A model generated the notes under the pieces. It was not told the origin of the DNA. It was given only the letters and a program-made list of their open reading frames with translations, and searched no databases. A program made the position numbers and the translations under genes. A stretch of DNA of 64,000 nt, taken from positions 124,001 through 188,000 of the forward strand of contig NZ_CAKUOF010000002.1 in NCBI RefSeq assembly GCF_934668725.1. Reading direction: 5' to 3'. The stretch comes from an uncultured Dysgonomonas sp. Lineage in GTDB: Bacteria; Bacteroidota; Bacteroidia; Bacteroidales; Dysgonomonadaceae. Below, one piece after another: positions 27,966 to 36,197 of the stretch (positions are counted from its first letter, which is position 1; each line of letters begins with the position of its first letter).

Positions 27966-28003
27966 AAATCAGCCGATAAGTGTGGTTTCTTATCGGCTGA
28001 TTT
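27966..28003. terminator. Bidirectional terminator
   Basis: Arms AAATCAGCCGATAAG / CTTATCGGCTGATTT between the convergent genes ending at 27847 and 28027. Confidence 0.88.
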
Positions 28004-28026
28004 TATTTATTCAGGCTTTTTGTCTA

Positions 28027-30069
28027 TTACATATCCTTAACGTAATTACCATAACCGTCAAATATCCGGTCATCCTCTAACCTGTATTGAGTATGTGCAG
28101 GATCAGTATCGAGAACATATCCCCATATGCCCAGAGTTAGAGGTAAGGTTTTATAAATATGATTGTTTTTGTCAATCAGCATAGCTTTGCCGTTTTTCTC
28201 CACATATGCATATTCCCCTTGAAAGGGTAGTGCATAATCGTATTGAGGTTCTATTATGGTTTCGCCTTGCTCATTTATATATCCGTATTTTTTTACATCA
28301 TCAGAATTTTCGCTGTATACAATTGTAGAACCAGACCAAAACTCTTCTGAAAATATATATTTATCTGATGGAGATATTATTACATCACCCTGTTTGTTGA
28401 TATAAAAAAGGTTCTTGTTTTCGTCTTCAATCAATACTAAATCCGAATGATCCGAGAATTTGTTTTGTGCATCCCAGCTGTCTTTGGTTATTTGGTTGAG
28501 ACTAGTATCGAAAATTGTTGTAATTCGTCTTCCCTCCTTATATTTTGTGGCGTAAATGTATTTGCCAACCATGTCTAACTGAGAATAGATTTCGGGTAGA
28601 AGCACTTTTCCCGTATTGTCGTATAAGCCGGCTTTGGTATCTTCAATTATAAAGAAACCTGCCGCAGGCGAATATATAAATTCCTTGGATATAGGAATGA
28701 TTATATTCTCATTCTTGTCCATTATGCCCCTTTTTTCAGAATTATCAGTTTCGGTAATCAGATAATAATCAGTCGACAAAGTATCTTTTATATAGTACTT
28801 GTATTGATTCAGGGCTTTTGCTTCAATATCGAGTTTATAAGTGAGGTAATTTTCATCTTCCACATCTTTATAACCAACAAAGAACAGGTTGTCGAAAGAG
28901 CTTAACGAATAGTATTGAGGTTTTATAACCCAGTTGCCCGAATTATCCACAATACCATATTTGTATGTCTCTGGATCGTTGGCACAAAAGAAAGAATTTT
29001 GTGGAGACTTAAGGTCTCTGTTTACAATAAAGGTGAATAACTTTACGCTATCCCTTGCTGCTACATAGTATATATCTATCTGATCGATGGAGTTTTTAAA
29101 CAGTACCCACATTGTATAACTTTGATCGTTTTGAGGTACATCAATCGAAAATCTGTCAATCATATCTTTTTTCAACTCATCGAGTGAAGTATACTTTTTA
29201 TCGTCTATGTTTTTAATTATTGTTTGACTGAGTTTAGCGATTTCCTGAAAATAAGCACTCATTGCTGGTGAATAGTGCGATGACGAGCTTTTAGAAATAT
29301 GATCCATTGCTTTACCCTGCTTATCGCGGGCTTGTATTGCTATCAGGTTATCGTATACATTTTGCGATAGTGCAATGTCGGCTTCTCTTCCCTTTATGGA
29401 GTTTAGCTGTATGGTATTTTCTCCTTCGCCTACAGTCGGATTCTCCTTACTTAAAGATATACGTTTTATATCGACCGGATAATATATAATAGCTTCCATC
29501 TGTATACTGTCGATAAATTTTGCATTATCGGGCGTATAATACTCATCCACGGATATTCTCTTATTCGGCTGATCGCTTGTGCCGTTTGCATAATATACTT
29601 TATGGATTATAATATCCATTAAATTATCGATATTCAATAATGACGTTCCCAGAATGCTATTTATATCATATGCTTCATAAGGCATACTAATGGTCGACTG
29701 AGGAGGGAGTAACTGTTGCCTGAAAGAGTTTTTTTTGAAATAACCGGCAAATTTTATTCTTATGCTGTCTCCGTTAAGGTTGGACGGGACTGAAGGTGGT
29801 AATGTCGCCGTTTCGTCATCATCCATATAGATGTCTTCTTCATTATCCTGATCTTCGCTATTTCCTGAAGTAATTTTTATACTTTGAATCTGGCTCATGC
29901 CCTCAATCATTTCAATAGCAGTTATTTGTTTTTCAAGTTGCTCCCGTGCATCTTCGATACTTTCCATATTGTCGACATATTCTCTTAAGGCTTCTTTTAT
30001 GTCTTTCGCCTCGGTTGTAGATGAAGCAACTAATAAACTAATAACTGCGAATAGTACTTTTTTTAACAT
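28027..30069 (-). CDS. WG-repeat secreted protein
   Basis: 680 residues with a signal peptide (LFAVISLLVASSTTEA). Residues 1-330 are a unique region with a short coiled coil and acidic stretch (SEDQDNEEDIYMDDDET). From about 370 to 640 there are WG/KWG-type repeats: YGIVDNSGNWVIKPQY, RGIMDKNENIIIPIS, AGLYDNTGKVLLPEIY, YGYINEQGETIIEPQYDY. WG repeats form beta-hairpin scaffolds of unknown ligand. A TACTTTTG promoter is at 30096-30103. Function unknown. Confidence 0.88.
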   Translation of the reverse strand: MLKKVLFAVISLLVASSTTEAKDIKEALREYVDNMESIEDAREQLEKQITAIEMIEGMSQIQSIKITSGNSEDQDNEEDIYMDDDETATLPPSVPSNLNGDSIRIKFAGYFKKNSFRQQLLPPQSTISMPYEAYDINSILGTSLLNIDNLMDIIIHKVYYANGTSDQPNKRISVDEYYTPDNAKFIDSIQMEAIIYYPVDIKRISLSKENPTVGEGENTIQLNSIKGREADIALSQNVYDNLIAIQARDKQGKAMDHISKSSSSHYSPAMSAYFQEIAKLSQTIIKNIDDKKYTSLDELKKDMIDRFSIDVPQNDQSYTMWVLFKNSIDQIDIYYVAARDSVKLFTFIVNRDLKSPQNSFFCANDPETYKYGIVDNSGNWVIKPQYYSLSSFDNLFFVGYKDVEDENYLTYKLDIEAKALNQYKYYIKDTLSTDYYLITETDNSEKRGIMDKNENIIIPISKEFIYSPAAGFFIIEDTKAGLYDNTGKVLLPEIYSQLDMVGKYIYATKYKEGRRITTIFDTSLNQITKDSWDAQNKFSDHSDLVLIEDENKNLFYINKQGDVIISPSDKYIFSEEFWSGSTIVYSENSDDVKKYGYINEQGETIIEPQYDYALPFQGEYAYVEKNGKAMLIDKNNHIYKTLPLTLGIWGYVLDTDPAHTQYRLEDDRIFDGYGNYVKDM

Positions 30070-30095
30070 AGTGTGTAATGTATATTTAATAGCTA

Positions 30096-30103
30096 CAAAA
30101 GTA
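30096..30103 (-). promoter_or_regulatory. -7 element for WG-repeat gene
   Basis: Reads TACTTTTG on the minus strand, 27 bases before the start. Confidence 0.55.
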
Positions 30104-30198
30104 GCAAAATAAGGGATAGTATTTAGTGTAGTATTTCTTAGACTGTTGTGTGATCTTTTTTTGAAATGGAAGTATGTGGTAATTTTTATACTTGTATT

Positions 30199-30849
30199 TT
30201 ATTTGTAATAGTGAACAATATCTATAACATCGGCTTGTTGCGACATAGCCCCCGGATTGATTCCCTTCTCTCCTTCGGGTATAGAAATTCCCTGTTTTTT
30301 GAAATGTGTAACCCAGTTAGGTGAATATTCGCCCGTATCCTTCGATTTGAAAGTCATTATATTCAAAGGAAAAACAGCTGTTCCATTATTTGCTTTTAGC
30401 AGTATATCGTAAATGAGTTCGGAGCAGTAATATTGGTCGTTTTGGAGGTCAAAAGCATCATCGTAATCTTTCCCTATCAAGTTGTCTGCTTCACTTAATG
30501 CCTGTGCGATAAGGTGTTGATATGCAGGTTTTAGACGTCCCACTACCGATTTAGGAGAACATGTTTCTTTTGCAGGATGTAAATAGTCCTCTAAAGGTGT
30601 AATGCAAACCTTCGGATGTGTGGCTTCGATAACATAAATCCGGTTAGTTATGCTATCAATCGAAACAATGCCTACATGGGTAAAATTGTATCCGGCTATA
30701 CCTGCAGTTACATCTTTTATGGCATCGCCCATCTCTCCTTTGCACGATTCCTGAAATATCAAGTCTCCATTTTGTAGTTTGAAGTTATCTTCTTTCTGCT
30801 GGAAAAATGAGGTGAGCAATATCAATGTAGACAGTATAAAATTGAGCAT
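30199..30849 (-). CDS. YiiX/DUF830-type permuted papain-like enzyme
   Basis: 216 residues, short signal peptide. The circularly permuted NlpC/P60-like (papain) fold of the YiiX/YebB family is visible: FKLQNGDLIFQESCKG at about 23-38, YNFTHVGIVSID with the catalytic His, and DQYYCSELIYDILLKA at about 135-150 with the Cys. Members cleave or hydrolyse amide or thioester bonds in lipids or peptides; substrate unknown. TACCTTTG at 30924-30931 is its promoter element. Confidence 0.87.
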   Translation of the reverse strand: MLNFILSTLILLTSFFQQKEDNFKLQNGDLIFQESCKGEMGDAIKDVTAGIAGYNFTHVGIVSIDSITNRIYVIEATHPKVCITPLEDYLHPAKETCSPKSVVGRLKPAYQHLIAQALSEADNLIGKDYDDAFDLQNDQYYCSELIYDILLKANNGTAVFPLNIMTFKSKDTGEYSPNWVTHFKKQGISIPEGEKGINPGAMSQQADVIDIVHYYK

Positions 30850-30923
30850 CTTATTAAATTATTGAAGTTTAAAAGGGCAAATTTATGATTTGTCTATGTG
30901 GCAGATACATAAATTTACCCTTG

Positions 30924-30931
30924 CAAAGGTA
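30924..30931 (-). promoter_or_regulatory. -7 element for YiiX-type gene
   Basis: Reads TACCTTTG on the minus strand, 75 bases before the start, next to an imperfect AAGCTT/AAGCCTT palindrome. Confidence 0.5.
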
Positions 30932-30949
30932 ATAAAAAGGCTTGAAAGC

Positions 30950-32599
30950 TTATTTCAACAAGTCGGTAATAGGTTTACCTATTGCTCCGTTGGGCATTTG
31001 TATATGCAACAATGCAGCTACGGTTGGAGCTATATCGGTCATATATACTTCGGTATTTGATGATCCGTGTTTTATGCCCCAACCCATAAAAACTAAAGGA
31101 ATATGAGCATCATAAGGATTCCATGTACCATGTGTGGCTCCTTTAAGATCACTATCGCTGTACCATCCCGGTTTAAGGATAATTTGTATTTCGCCGCAAA
31201 GCTCTCGATTATATCCGTTTACTATTTTTTCTTTGATAACGGCGGGAATTGTAGCCTCCGATACTTTAGATGTTTCGACTACATAGGCTACACCGTCTAT
31301 TTTTCGCAGGTATTCGATAGTTGCTTCGCGTAAATCGTCCATATCCATAGACGGGTTTATTTGTTTGTAATTATAATTTACCTGATAATTATTTAAGCTG
31401 AGCACGAGATTTTCTTTGCCAAATTTACTTGACAAAAATTTGTTCAAGCTTTCGTTGATTGCTTTGGTGTTCCAGTTTCCGGCAGGAATTTTGTGGTCTT
31501 TCAGAAACTGTCCGTTATGAGCCCCCCCATGATCGGCAGTGAGAAATACGGTATAGTTGCCTTTACCTACCTTTTGATCGAGATAAGCAAAAAAGTCACT
31601 CAAATCTTTATCCAAGCGCAGATAATTATCTTCCACTTTTACAGAGTTAGGTCCGAATTGATGCCCTATATAGTCGGGTGACGATAGGCTTACTGCTAGA
31701 AAGTCGGTAACTTGATTATTGCCCATTTGCTCGTTATCAATGACAAGTTTGGCAACATCCAGAGTCAACGTATTTCCGTAAGGAGTACTCCTGATAAGTC
31801 CCAGCCCATTCTTCTTAATCAGATCGGAGGTTTTTATCGGAAATTTTACTTGATCAATTCCTTTGTATGTCTCTTCGTAGATATTGTCATCATTTGTACT
31901 TTGTACATAAGTATCTATCGGATATAGAGTGTTCCAGTTCTGATCGAGATACTTCTTAGCCATATCTTTGTTATTGAACTCTTTCATCCATTTGGGAAGT
32001 TCAGTCATGTACCAGGTACTTGTTATCCAGTTGCCCGATTCGCCATCGAACCAATAAGCAGCATTCGCAGCATGTCCGGCAGGAAGTATACTTCCCCTGT
32101 CTTTGATAGATACCCCTATTACTTTGGAACGGAAGTTCGTAGCAAGTTTCAGTTCATCTGTAACAGTACTTGCTTTCAGGTTGAAGGGTGACATCTTACC
32201 TGCTGTTGCATTTTTATCTTTTGTACCTACGCTTAGTACGTTGTCATCCTGTGTACAGTATAGCGATTGACCTGTAGCTTGTACTATAAAATCGTTTCCT
32301 GCAATACCATGAATAGCGGGTACCGAACCTGTATAAATAGTACTATGACCGATAGCGGTATAAGATGGAACATAGTTAAGCATTGTATTCTCGCAGGTAA
32401 ATCCTTCGTTCAGCATACGCTTAAATCCGGTGTCGCTGTATCTGTCATAGTAACGGTATAAGTAATCCCACCGCATTTGATCTACCACAATGCCTACTAC
32501 GAGTTTGGGGCGGTTGAGTTGTGTTTGAGTTCCCGGCTGGGCAAATATAGAAAAGGTTGCCAATAAGAGGGGAAATGTAAGGAATCTTTTTACATTCAT
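30950..32599 (-). CDS. PafA-type alkaline phosphatase
   Basis: Periplasmic phosphate monoesterase of the alkaline phosphatase superfamily, about 549 residues with signal peptide ending SIFAQ. The catalytic set can be read: nucleophile Thr81 in VPSYTAIGH, Asn102 in GIAGNDF, and Lys166/Arg168 in SIKDRGSILPAGH, the pair that marks PafA phosphatases against diesterases. Metal ligands are in VVGIVVDQMRWD, SSPDYIGHQFGP and LTADHGGAHNG. Likely supplies phosphate. Upstream are a perfect 18-base palindrome (32640-32657) and an AGGTCT/AGACCT inverted repeat, possible operators. Confidence 0.92.
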   Translation of the reverse strand: MNVKRFLTFPLLLATFSIFAQPGTQTQLNRPKLVVGIVVDQMRWDYLYRYYDRYSDTGFKRMLNEGFTCENTMLNYVPSYTAIGHSTIYTGSVPAIHGIAGNDFIVQATGQSLYCTQDDNVLSVGTKDKNATAGKMSPFNLKASTVTDELKLATNFRSKVIGVSIKDRGSILPAGHAANAAYWFDGESGNWITSTWYMTELPKWMKEFNNKDMAKKYLDQNWNTLYPIDTYVQSTNDDNIYEETYKGIDQVKFPIKTSDLIKKNGLGLIRSTPYGNTLTLDVAKLVIDNEQMGNNQVTDFLAVSLSSPDYIGHQFGPNSVKVEDNYLRLDKDLSDFFAYLDQKVGKGNYTVFLTADHGGAHNGQFLKDHKIPAGNWNTKAINESLNKFLSSKFGKENLVLSLNNYQVNYNYKQINPSMDMDDLREATIEYLRKIDGVAYVVETSKVSEATIPAVIKEKIVNGYNRELCGEIQIILKPGWYSDSDLKGATHGTWNPYDAHIPLVFMGWGIKHGSSNTEVYMTDIAPTVAALLHIQMPNGAIGKPITDLLK

Positions 32600-32613
32600 T
32601 GTTTTATGCTTTA

Positions 32614-32626
32614 AGGTCTCAGACCT
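32614..32626. promoter_or_regulatory. AGGTCT palindrome before phosphatase
   Basis: AGGTCT-c-AGACCT, perfect, 15 bases upstream of the phosphatase start. It is the cleanest of the dispersed AGGTC palindromes. Confidence 0.45.
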
Positions 32627-32639
32627 ATTGATTATAGAG

Positions 32640-32657
32640 GTAAGTATATATACTTAC
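32640..32657. promoter_or_regulatory. Perfect 18-bp palindrome, possible operator
   Basis: GTAAGTATATATACTTAC, 41 bases before the phosphatase start. A dyad of this size near a start is typical of a dimeric regulator site; no known regulator is assigned. Confidence 0.5.
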
Positions 32658-32829
32658 TGTTATTTATTGGAAAGTAAAGTTATGAAAAATGAAGGGAGAT
32701 GGCAGGTGCCTCCCGATTAAAAAAATGTATTTTTAGTGTTAATGTTTATGATTTGTGGTTACATTCCGGTTACGAGTGGAGTATGACTTTTACGGAAAGT
32801 TAATAAGTATAGATTCCGGTTATTGTTAT

Positions 32830-33165
32830 CTATTTTATAAAGATCTTCGTCGTAAATATTTCTTTATCGTTTTTTATTCTGATAATAAACATTCCTCTCG
32901 AACGTATAGGAACATTAACGAAGTCTCCTTTCACAGTTTTATTGTATATACTTCGTCCGGATGAATCGAATACCGAAACCTGAGAGCCTGCTGTAAGTGA
33001 AGATATGGTAATAGCTTCGGTGGTAGCCGAAATAATGTAATCGGATGTATAACTTTCTTTTAATAGGGGATCGGATAATTCAAATAAAGGTTCGTAGCTA
33101 TCTTCACATAGGGAAGTGCCGGTGATGCAGCAAAGAAATAAGAAAATGATAATTAGCTGTTTCAT
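32830..33165 (-). CDS. Small secreted protein that is mostly a T9SS-like sorting domain
   Basis: 111 residues with a signal peptide (IIIFLFLCCITGTSLC). After a linker of about 20 residues the rest matches the type A T9SS C-terminal domain pattern: AITISSLTAGSQVSVFDSSG, the PIRSRGMFIIRIKN strand, and a C-terminal TKIFIK. Such domains normally sit on the end of large secreted proteins. Here there is almost no cargo. It could be a remnant of a longer protein, or a small surface-attached protein. It has its own promoter (33196-33203). Confidence 0.65.
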   Translation of the reverse strand: MKQLIIIFLFLCCITGTSLCEDSYEPLFELSDPLLKESYTSDYIISATTEAITISSLTAGSQVSVFDSSGRSIYNKTVKGDFVNVPIRSRGMFIIRIKNDKEIFTTKIFIK

Positions 33166-33195
33166 AGCTATAACTTTGAATTACCTAAACGTTAA

Positions 33196-33203
33196 CAAAT
33201 ATA
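33196..33203 (-). promoter_or_regulatory. -7 element for small sorting-domain gene
   Basis: Reads TATATTTG on the minus strand, 31 bases upstream of the start. Confidence 0.5.
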
Positions 33204-33278
33204 AATGTTTAAAGTGGATTTACAAGAAAATAGAACGGATTAATTTTTCTTTGCAGGTGACAATTTTTTATTAATGTG

Positions 33279-33286
33279 TATATTTG
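33279..33286 (+). promoter_or_regulatory. -7 element for pyocin-knob-like gene
   Basis: TATATTTG, 29 bases before the ATG at 33315; divergent from 33196-33203. Confidence 0.5.
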
Positions 33287-33314
33287 TTAATAAATTTAAA
33301 TGAATATATACATA

Positions 33315-34304
33315 ATGAGGAAAATTTTACTAATGATGATGTTGGGAGGAGTGTGTTCATCTATACAGTCTCAGACATTGACCACGACAAAAATTACAGA
33401 TTGGAATACTATCCGTAAATCAGGGTTTTATGAATCATCAACAGTAGATTCGAAAAACTTACCTAATACAAATCATACTTGGTATTGGGGGATAAATATG
33501 TCACATTCATTGAATGCAGTTAATACCGATAAGCCTTATTATTTTGGAGGACAAATTTTATTGGGAATTAATGGTAACAGTTCAGGATTGCCGTTAATGT
33601 ATATCCGAAGCACAAATGGAGATGGTCTGGGAACTTGGGCTAAGGTTTTGACAGATAGGGGTACTCAGACAATTTATAATGATTTGAATATTTACACTCT
33701 AAATTGTACAAATACTGCAGATGCTAAATTAAAATCAGTATTGGGAAGATTAGCTGAAGGTAATGATGAAGGGGAAGGTACTTTTTTAGGAGTAAGATCA
33801 CATTTAACCCAACCTGCATATACTAAATCTTTTAGTATAGAGCACAAATTTTTTGGAAACTTAAACAGCAGTATCAATTTTTATAGAGGAGGCAGTAAAA
33901 TAGGCGGATATATTGGTATTGGTGTATATGATGGTAGAGAGATAGCGAAATTTCATATCGGAGGATTAAATCTTGGCGGAACACTTTCAGCAAGAGAGGT
34001 AAAAATCGAGATTACGGCTGGTGCCGATCATGTTTTCAATAACGACTATGAATTGAAACCTTTGTCGGAAGTAGAGGCTTTTGTGAAGAAGAATAAACAT
34101 CTTCCCGAAATTCAATCCGAAAAGCAAATGCAAGATGATGGTCTTAATATCAATGAATTTCAGATAAAACTTCTTCAAAAAATTGAAGAGTTGACTTTAT
34201 ATGTAATTGAACAGGATAAGACAATCAAAAATCAAAATTCTTTGTTAACTAAGCAGAGTAAGCTTATTGAAGATATGCAAGTTCAAATTAATGAAATGAA
34301 GTAA
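33315..34304 (+). CDS. Secreted tail-fibre-like protein with pyocin-knob-like repeat
   Basis: About 329 residues from ATG 33315, signal peptide (MRKILLMMMLGGVCSSIQSQ). The segment DWNTIRKSGFYESSTVDSKN.. and LPLMYIRSTNGDGLGTWAKVL is the 'G-f-Y ... W' knob pattern found in phage and pyocin tail fibres. The C-terminus (LPEIQSEKQM, LQKIEELTLYVIEQDKTIKN) is a coiled coil nearly the same as in the frameshifted gene at 5287-6044. It lies next to the phage lysis operon but has a signal peptide, a normal host promoter, and no phage motif, so I treat it as a host surface protein. Confidence 0.72.
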   Translation: MRKILLMMMLGGVCSSIQSQTLTTTKITDWNTIRKSGFYESSTVDSKNLPNTNHTWYWGINMSHSLNAVNTDKPYYFGGQILLGINGNSSGLPLMYIRSTNGDGLGTWAKVLTDRGTQTIYNDLNIYTLNCTNTADAKLKSVLGRLAEGNDEGEGTFLGVRSHLTQPAYTKSFSIEHKFFGNLNSSINFYRGGSKIGGYIGIGVYDGREIAKFHIGGLNLGGTLSAREVKIEITAGADHVFNNDYELKPLSEVEAFVKKNKHLPEIQSEKQMQDDGLNINEFQIKLLQKIEELTLYVIEQDKTIKNQNSLLTKQSKLIEDMQVQINEMK

Positions 34305-34361
34305 ATAAGCGAGAGAGTTCTTTTCACGTTCCTAAAATATGGGATTTCATTTTAAAATGAT

Positions 34362-34402
34362 AACACAGATAATCTCTTTTAAGAAGAATATCTGTGTTTC
34401 TT
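34362..34402. terminator. Bidirectional terminator at lysis operon end
   Basis: Arms AACACAGATA / TATCTGTGTT with further pairing in the loop and T runs on both sides, between convergent genes ending at 34304 and 34461. Confidence 0.8.
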
Positions 34403-34460
34403 TAATGTTCAAACTAATAGTTGTTGGAACGCCTGAAAATAATAAATTGTATTTGAGACT

Positions 34461-35021
34461 TTAGAACTTGTATTTCAGTTCGAAATCAAATCCTTTCTTA
34501 TTAAAATCGGTTATATATTTCGCACCTATTCCTATATTGTGATAAAATATCCCGCCTCCTAAGCCTACATGGTTGAGGGTGCTATAAGATATACTCAGAT
34601 AAGGCATCCATGTTTGCCGTTTGATGACTGATATTTCTTTATGCAGTGGTGTGAAGTTGTATTTTAAAGCCCCCAGTTGATTATATTGTACCGAAGCATC
34701 TATAGTAAGCTTTCCGTACTGATTGTCGAATAAATCTTGTGTGTAACTTCTTTTGCTTATCCAATCATTTAAGATTGCAACGGTGTCTATTTCTGTTAAT
34801 ATAGTGTTGAATATTGTATCAGCCCGTTTGTAAAGATATATAGGCTGTGAGGGTGTTTCGACCTTATAAGGAACGGGTATTTCGACCAAGCGTTCTATTG
34901 TTTCGCCTTTTATGTATCTGGTCGAATGTTCGGGTTTGGTATATTGCCGCCCGATTATAAACCCAACTGTTAAGCATACTAAAATACATAAGCTGTAGCT
35001 GTATAATATTCTTGTTTTCAT
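34461..35021 (-). CDS. Phage lysis-cassette protein, DUF6808-like
   Basis: About 186 residues from ATG 35021, which overlaps the endolysin stop by four bases (ATGA). One N-terminal membrane helix (ILYSYSLCILVCLTVGFIIG), a stalk (VEIPVPYKVETPSQPIYLYK), and a beta-rich C-terminal half (LGGGIFYHNIGIGAKYITDF) ending in KYKF. This is the layout of DUF6808 proteins that follow holin and lysin genes in Bacteroidota prophages. A spanin-like role at the outer membrane is possible but inferred. Third gene of an isolated lysis operon. Confidence 0.72.
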   Translation of the reverse strand: MKTRILYSYSLCILVCLTVGFIIGRQYTKPEHSTRYIKGETIERLVEIPVPYKVETPSQPIYLYKRADTIFNTILTEIDTVAILNDWISKRSYTQDLFDNQYGKLTIDASVQYNQLGALKYNFTPLHKEISVIKRQTWMPYLSISYSTLNHVGLGGGIFYHNIGIGAKYITDFNKKGFDFELKYKF

Positions 35022-35578
35022 TTGATTAATATTTGTTTGGCTCGTTGCCATATTTTGTATCTGTCAGTATATCCGTTGTATCCACCGTTGATGATGCGGG
35101 TAATCTTTCTAAAGTTGGTTTCGGTATCAATATCAGCTAATTCATTTAATCTTCTATTGTGCCACCACCAACATGCTGATTGAGTTGCATATTGCGGCTT
35201 TTTCAACAAGTTGGGTTCTTCAACAAAATCTGCTACCATGGGAAGACCTCGCATTTCGTTAGTTAGCTTTTCATAATTTGCCCGCCCTGTTATCTGTATC
35301 AATCCTCTACCTTTAAATTTTGTGCCGTCTCCTTTCTGCGTATTCCCAAGATCTCGTCTGCCTTCATAGGCTTGGCCTGAGGCTATTTCTTCAGTGTAGA
35401 AGAGTTGCCCCGATTCGTGTCCGATTTGAGCAAGAAATGCCGCAATTCTTTTGGGGGTATCGATTTCATATTGTGACATAAACAGATTGAGGTATGGGAG
35501 GTACTTTTCCCTGTTGATTTCTGTCGAGAATGGATAGATTTGTTTGAGTTGATTATTATTTATCATTTTCTTTCTCAT
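35018..35578 (-). CDS. Phage endolysin, GH19 chitinase-type
   Basis: Peptidoglycan-cleaving muramidase/chitinase-fold enzyme. 186 residues from ATG 35578 (ATG 35566 also possible), overlapping the holin gene end. GH19 hallmarks: RIAAFLAQIGHESGQLFY with catalytic Glu55, YEGRRDLGNTQKGDGTKFKG and RGLIQITGRANYEKL, and NRRLNELAD...INGGYNG near the C-terminus. No signal peptide, so it depends on a holin, which is encoded directly upstream. Single-domain, intact. Confidence 0.92.
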   Translation of the reverse strand: MRKKMINNNQLKQIYPFSTEINREKYLPYLNLFMSQYEIDTPKRIAAFLAQIGHESGQLFYTEEIASGQAYEGRRDLGNTQKGDGTKFKGRGLIQITGRANYEKLTNEMRGLPMVADFVEEPNLLKKPQYATQSACWWWHNRRLNELADIDTETNFRKITRIINGGYNGYTDRYKIWQRAKQILIK

Positions 35579-36032
35579 TTTTGGAGTTTTCGGTATTTTT
35601 AAGTATTTCGGATACTCCTTTGAGAAGGTTATCCTTATTTTCGATGAGTATGATAAGGTCTTTTATGCTTTCATTGATTTTTCGCCGGTCTTTATCCTGT
35701 GCTTTTTCGAATACTGATTTAGCTTCAATAAATACGAGGAAAAAACTTGCCAGCATTGAAAAATACGATAAGGATAGTACCGGAGAAGACAATACATCAA
35801 ACATAAAAGCAAAGCACAGAAGACCGTAATATTGTACCATTTTACTGACTGTTCGCCTGAATCCATAAGAGGTATGAATTTCTCCCAGAAGGGTGGCTTT
35901 CTTTAGGCCTGATATGAGATCGATGGCAATGGCTATAAGTACAATGATCCACATAATCATAACCAATTCCAGCTTGGTTGATAGTGTTTCGTAATCTTTA
36001 GAAATAAATGAATTGATGAATAGTTGTGTCAT
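35556..36032 (-). CDS. Phage holin (Phage_holin_4-like)
   Basis: 158 residues with four hydrophobic segments (about 24-43, 62-80, 84-102 and the start helix) and a Lys/Glu-rich cytoplasmic tail (NTENSKNEKEND). The GLKKATLLGEIHTSYGFRRT loop is typical of the phage holin 4 family. Holins make membrane lesions that let the endolysin out at a set time. First gene of the lysis operon; the phage motif at 36058-36070 lies 25 bases before its start. Confidence 0.88.
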   Translation of the reverse strand: MTQLFINSFISKDYETLSTKLELVMIMWIIVLIAIAIDLISGLKKATLLGEIHTSYGFRRTVSKMVQYYGLLCFAFMFDVLSSPVLSLSYFSMLASFFLVFIEAKSVFEKAQDKDRRKINESIKDLIILIENKDNLLKGVSEILKNTENSKNEKENDK

Positions 36033-36057
36033 ATTTTATCTAGTTTGGTTTTCTACT

Positions 36058-36070
36058 GTATAGATAAAAT
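36058..36070 (-). promoter_or_regulatory. Phage-regulon motif, lysis operon
   Basis: Reads ATTTTATCTATAC on the minus strand, 25 bases before the holin start. Confidence 0.78.
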
Positions 36071-36098
36071 AATGCAGCTAATTATATATATTAATAAC

Positions 36099-36131
36099 AA
36101 CTGCATTAATAGGAGGAGTCTTAATGCAGTT
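36099..36131 (-). terminator. Hairpin between fibre and lysis operons
   Basis: Perfect eleven-base arms AACTGCATTAA / TTAATGCAGTT. It would end the fibre transcript before the lysis promoter, so the two adjacent phage operons are insulated. Confidence 0.7.
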
Positions 36132-36197
36132 ATTTTAATGTTATAAAATGAAGAATTGTAAATTTTGTACTAATTATATAATTTTTCGGTGTATTAT

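Noticed and set aside
5287..34304. Secreted fibre-like proteins (5287-6044, 12907-13581, 33315-34304) as parts of the dispersed phage
   Set aside because: They have signal peptides, at least one has a host -7 promoter (33315-34304), and none has the TTTATCTAT motif. Phage tail proteins are not exported this way.
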